A stretch of 64,000 nucleotides of DNA from CBDCFT01 sp965216365. Lineage in GTDB: Bacteria; Pseudomonadota; Gammaproteobacteria; Arenicellales; CBDCFT01. The notes beneath the pieces are model-generated. The model did no database searches, was not told the DNA's origin, and worked only from the letters and a program-made list of their open reading frames with translations. Both the position numbers and the translations under genes were made by a program. Of this stretch, positions 62,135 to 64,000 are shown in pieces. Positions within the stretch are counted from its first letter, which is position 1, and each line of letters begins with the position of its first letter. The stretch is taken from positions 1 to 64,000 of the forward strand of contig CBDCFT010000024.1 of the NCBI GenBank assembly GCA_965216365.1, written 5' to 3'.

Positions 62135-63766
62135 TTAAGCCAGCCAGATGAACTCTGGCCACTCGCACGCGCCCAACTGACCCAGCGGCACCGTGGGCAT
62201 ACCCATGATGTTATCTGCGACACCGTCGTTGATGTTAGAGAAGGCGGGAATAACCATACCGCTGCCTTCGTGGATCAAAGTCTGCATTTCGCACATCATT
62301 TCGTGACGCTTTGCGGGGTCAGTTACAGACAACACCGAAGTCAGTAACTCGCCCATTTTGTCGTTGTTCCAATAGGTGTCATTCCACGCGGCACCCGGAC
62401 CGAATTGAATCGCCATCTGTGACTGCGCAGTAGGCCGCATGTTCCAGGTGACTACGTTAACCGGTTCATTCATCCACACCGCACCCCAGTAACCGTCGGT
62501 GGGAACTTTCTTGATTTGCAAGTCGAACCCGATCTTGGCGCAGTTTGCCTGTGCCAACAGACAAACGTCTTCGATACCGGACATGACTGGTGCAACAAAG
62601 ACCTCAGCCGACTTGTAGCCGGATTTTTCGAAGTGATGTTTGGCCTTGTCAGGATCAAATGCACGCTGGGGTAATTCGGAGCAGAAGTCAGCGCCATGGG
62701 CGCTCATGATAGGCGTGTCATTTCCGACAGAACCTTTACCTTTCAACACCTTCTTAACAATGCGCTCACGATCCTGGATATATTGCATACCTTTAACAAA
62801 GTCGTCGCTACTACCCGGTTCCGTGTTTTTCAAAATGCATATTCCCATTTGCAACGCAGCCGGTGTCGACAATAACGTTACACCGTCTGCCGATTCAATC
62901 TGCCTGAATGCTTTGGGATCTATAACGGTAGCCATCTGAACATCGCCAGAAATTAATGCGTTAACACGCGCTACCGGATCGGTAATAGCGGTGATCTCAA
63001 TAGCATCGAGATTCGCGCCTTCACGCCAATAGTTTTCATTACGCTTGTGCACGGATTTAACACCCGGCTCGAAAGACTCCAGCGTAAACGGACCAGTACC
63101 GATACCGTCGCCGGTCGTTTCGTTCTTTACAATCTTGGTTTGAAAAAGGCCAAGCACAGTCGGTAGGTCAGCATTTGGTGTATTCATGATGGCCTTCACT
63201 TCATGTTCGCCGGTCTTTTTCCACTCGCCTACCGATTCCAGGACCGCTTTAATTACCGATGTCGAGTCTTCACCCAAATGGCGGCTCATGCTGTAAACCA
63301 CATCGTCTGCGGTCAGTGGCGAACCGTCATGGAAAGTAACATCTTTACGAATCTTAAAAGTCCATTCCGACGCATCGTCGTTTGGCATGAATTCTTCCGC
63401 CAATTCCGGTTGCGGCGTCAAGTCGTTGGCGTGCTGCACCAGACTGTTATACGTGGCGCGCCCGCGGGTATAGTCGATGGTCGATGTACACAACGGCGGA
63501 TCGAGAGTGTCATCTGGGCCATGCAGGTTGGACGCCATGCGCACAGAACCACCCTTCTTGGGCGTTTGCGCCATGGCCGTTTGACCCGAGCTGAAAATAT
63601 TGTTGGCCGCAGCATAAGTCACACCGGTCGCCATCATAAGTTTTAAAATTTCGCGACGGGAAAACCCACGGCGAACGGCTTGTTCAACAAGATGTTTATC
63701 TTCAAAGTCAAGATCCTGGAAACTGAGTTCACCCGGGATGGACTTTTTATCGAATTTGTCTTTCAT
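62135..63766 (-). CDS. Family 5 peptide-type solute-binding protein
   Basis: 543 residues with an N-terminal Tat-like signal: FSRREILKLMMATGVTYAAA at about 35-54, cleaved near AMAQ. The mature part is the large extracellular solute-binding family 5 fold: KKGGSVRMASNLHGPDDTLDPP, ELAEEFMPNDDASEWTFKIRKDVTFHDGSPLTADDVVYS, and a C-terminal WPEFIWLA. It captures peptides, opines or other small solutes for the permease/ATPase genes that follow. The unusually long pre-signal segment (34 residues) contains no other recognised domain. Confidence 0.92.
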   Translation of the reverse strand: MKDKFDKKSIPGELSFQDLDFEDKHLVEQAVRRGFSRREILKLMMATGVTYAAANNIFSSGQTAMAQTPKKGGSVRMASNLHGPDDTLDPPLCTSTIDYTRGRATYNSLVQHANDLTPQPELAEEFMPNDDASEWTFKIRKDVTFHDGSPLTADDVVYSMSRHLGEDSTSVIKAVLESVGEWKKTGEHEVKAIMNTPNADLPTVLGLFQTKIVKNETTGDGIGTGPFTLESFEPGVKSVHKRNENYWREGANLDAIEITAITDPVARVNALISGDVQMATVIDPKAFRQIESADGVTLLSTPAALQMGICILKNTEPGSSDDFVKGMQYIQDRERIVKKVLKGKGSVGNDTPIMSAHGADFCSELPQRAFDPDKAKHHFEKSGYKSAEVFVAPVMSGIEDVCLLAQANCAKIGFDLQIKKVPTDGYWGAVWMNEPVNVVTWNMRPTAQSQMAIQFGPGAAWNDTYWNNDKMGELLTSVLSVTDPAKRHEMMCEMQTLIHEGSGMVIPAFSNINDGVADNIMGMPTVPLGQLGACEWPEFIWLA

Positions 63767-64000
63767 GTATCACTCCTACTCATAGTTATTTTGTAAGTCA
63801 CTGAATTCGGCTAATTTTGATTCTAGTAATGGGGCATTACCGTCACAAACACCTATATATAAGAGTACGACACTAACAGGGATAGGACAAGGTTTATCCT
63901 CTCATGCCGATATAATATTATTGATAAAAATCGTGTATTTGCATGATTTTAATGAATAAAATTGTCAAGTGGTTATGGCGTGTCGATTTAACGAAATGCA

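Overview
The window looks like a chromosomal segment of an uncultured or little-studied gammaproteobacterium. The arginine succinyltransferase enzymes (AstA, AstD, AstB), a high-potential iron-sulfur protein, a Kbp/YgaU-type BON-LysM protein, a DUF3461 protein and a FadL-type porin all fit that group. Base composition is moderate, but 4.0-9.3 kb and 34-37 kb are visibly richer in A and T than the housekeeping genes around them. I saw no rRNA, tRNA, CRISPR array or intact transposase.

Layout. 0-3.8 kb: 3' part of a sigma-54-type activator, a Tat-exported HiPIP, a beta-hydroxyacid dehydrogenase and a Ca2+/Na+ exchanger. 4.0-9.8 kb: a lasso-peptide-type RiPP cluster. It has two arginine-methyltransferase-like proteins (one with an N-terminal, one with a C-terminal PqqD-like winged-helix region), an HPr-kinase-like protein, an asparagine-synthetase-like lasso cyclase, and two unlisted tandem precursor genes of 58 and 59 codons on the minus strand. 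9.9-15 kb: an exported C25 (gingipain-like) peptidase and a DUF11 surface protein. 15-21.2 kb: a cytidylate-kinase-like protein, a small heat shock protein, and an ABC/FtsX/HlyD export operon. 21.7-31.2 kb: an RDD protein, then a MaoC - solute-binding protein - amidase - astA - astD - astB operon, DUF2784, Kbp and a D-aminoacylase. 31.2-39.1 kb: redox and regulatory genes, a structured-RNA candidate, a ketoacyl-synthase III/membrane-regulator pair and a FadL porin. 39.2-45.6 kb: an MscK-like channel, cystathionine beta-lyase, a HugZ-like protein and a D-cysteine desulfhydrase, with clustered apparent frameshifts. 45.6-55.7 kb: a minus-strand set of amino-acid/peptide metabolism and repair genes ending at a HisC-like aminotransferase. 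55.8-57.4 kb: a retron (promoter, msr-msd RNA with 15-bp a1/a2 pairing, reverse transcriptase). 57.8-63.8 kb: DUF3461 and an Opp/Dpp-type peptide transporter.

The most interesting system is the lasso cluster. Both precursors carry the canonical leader signature (Tyr-x-x-Pro-x-Leu, then Gly-Asp-Val-Arg and a Thr at -2). Both predicted cores have Glu8 for an 8-residue ring and share Arg15-Lys16-Asn17. The first methyltransferase keeps the double-Glu loop of protein arginine methyltransferases, so I propose an arginine-methylated, possibly phosphorylated, lasso peptide. The usual leader peptidase (B2) and a dedicated exporter are not in the window. The second system is an apparently effector-less retron whose non-coding RNA can be drawn in full from the sequence. 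Much of the rest serves uptake and breakdown of amino acids and peptides: AST pathway, D-aminoacylase, gamma-glutamyltransferase family, M20 peptidase and the peptide ABC transporter.
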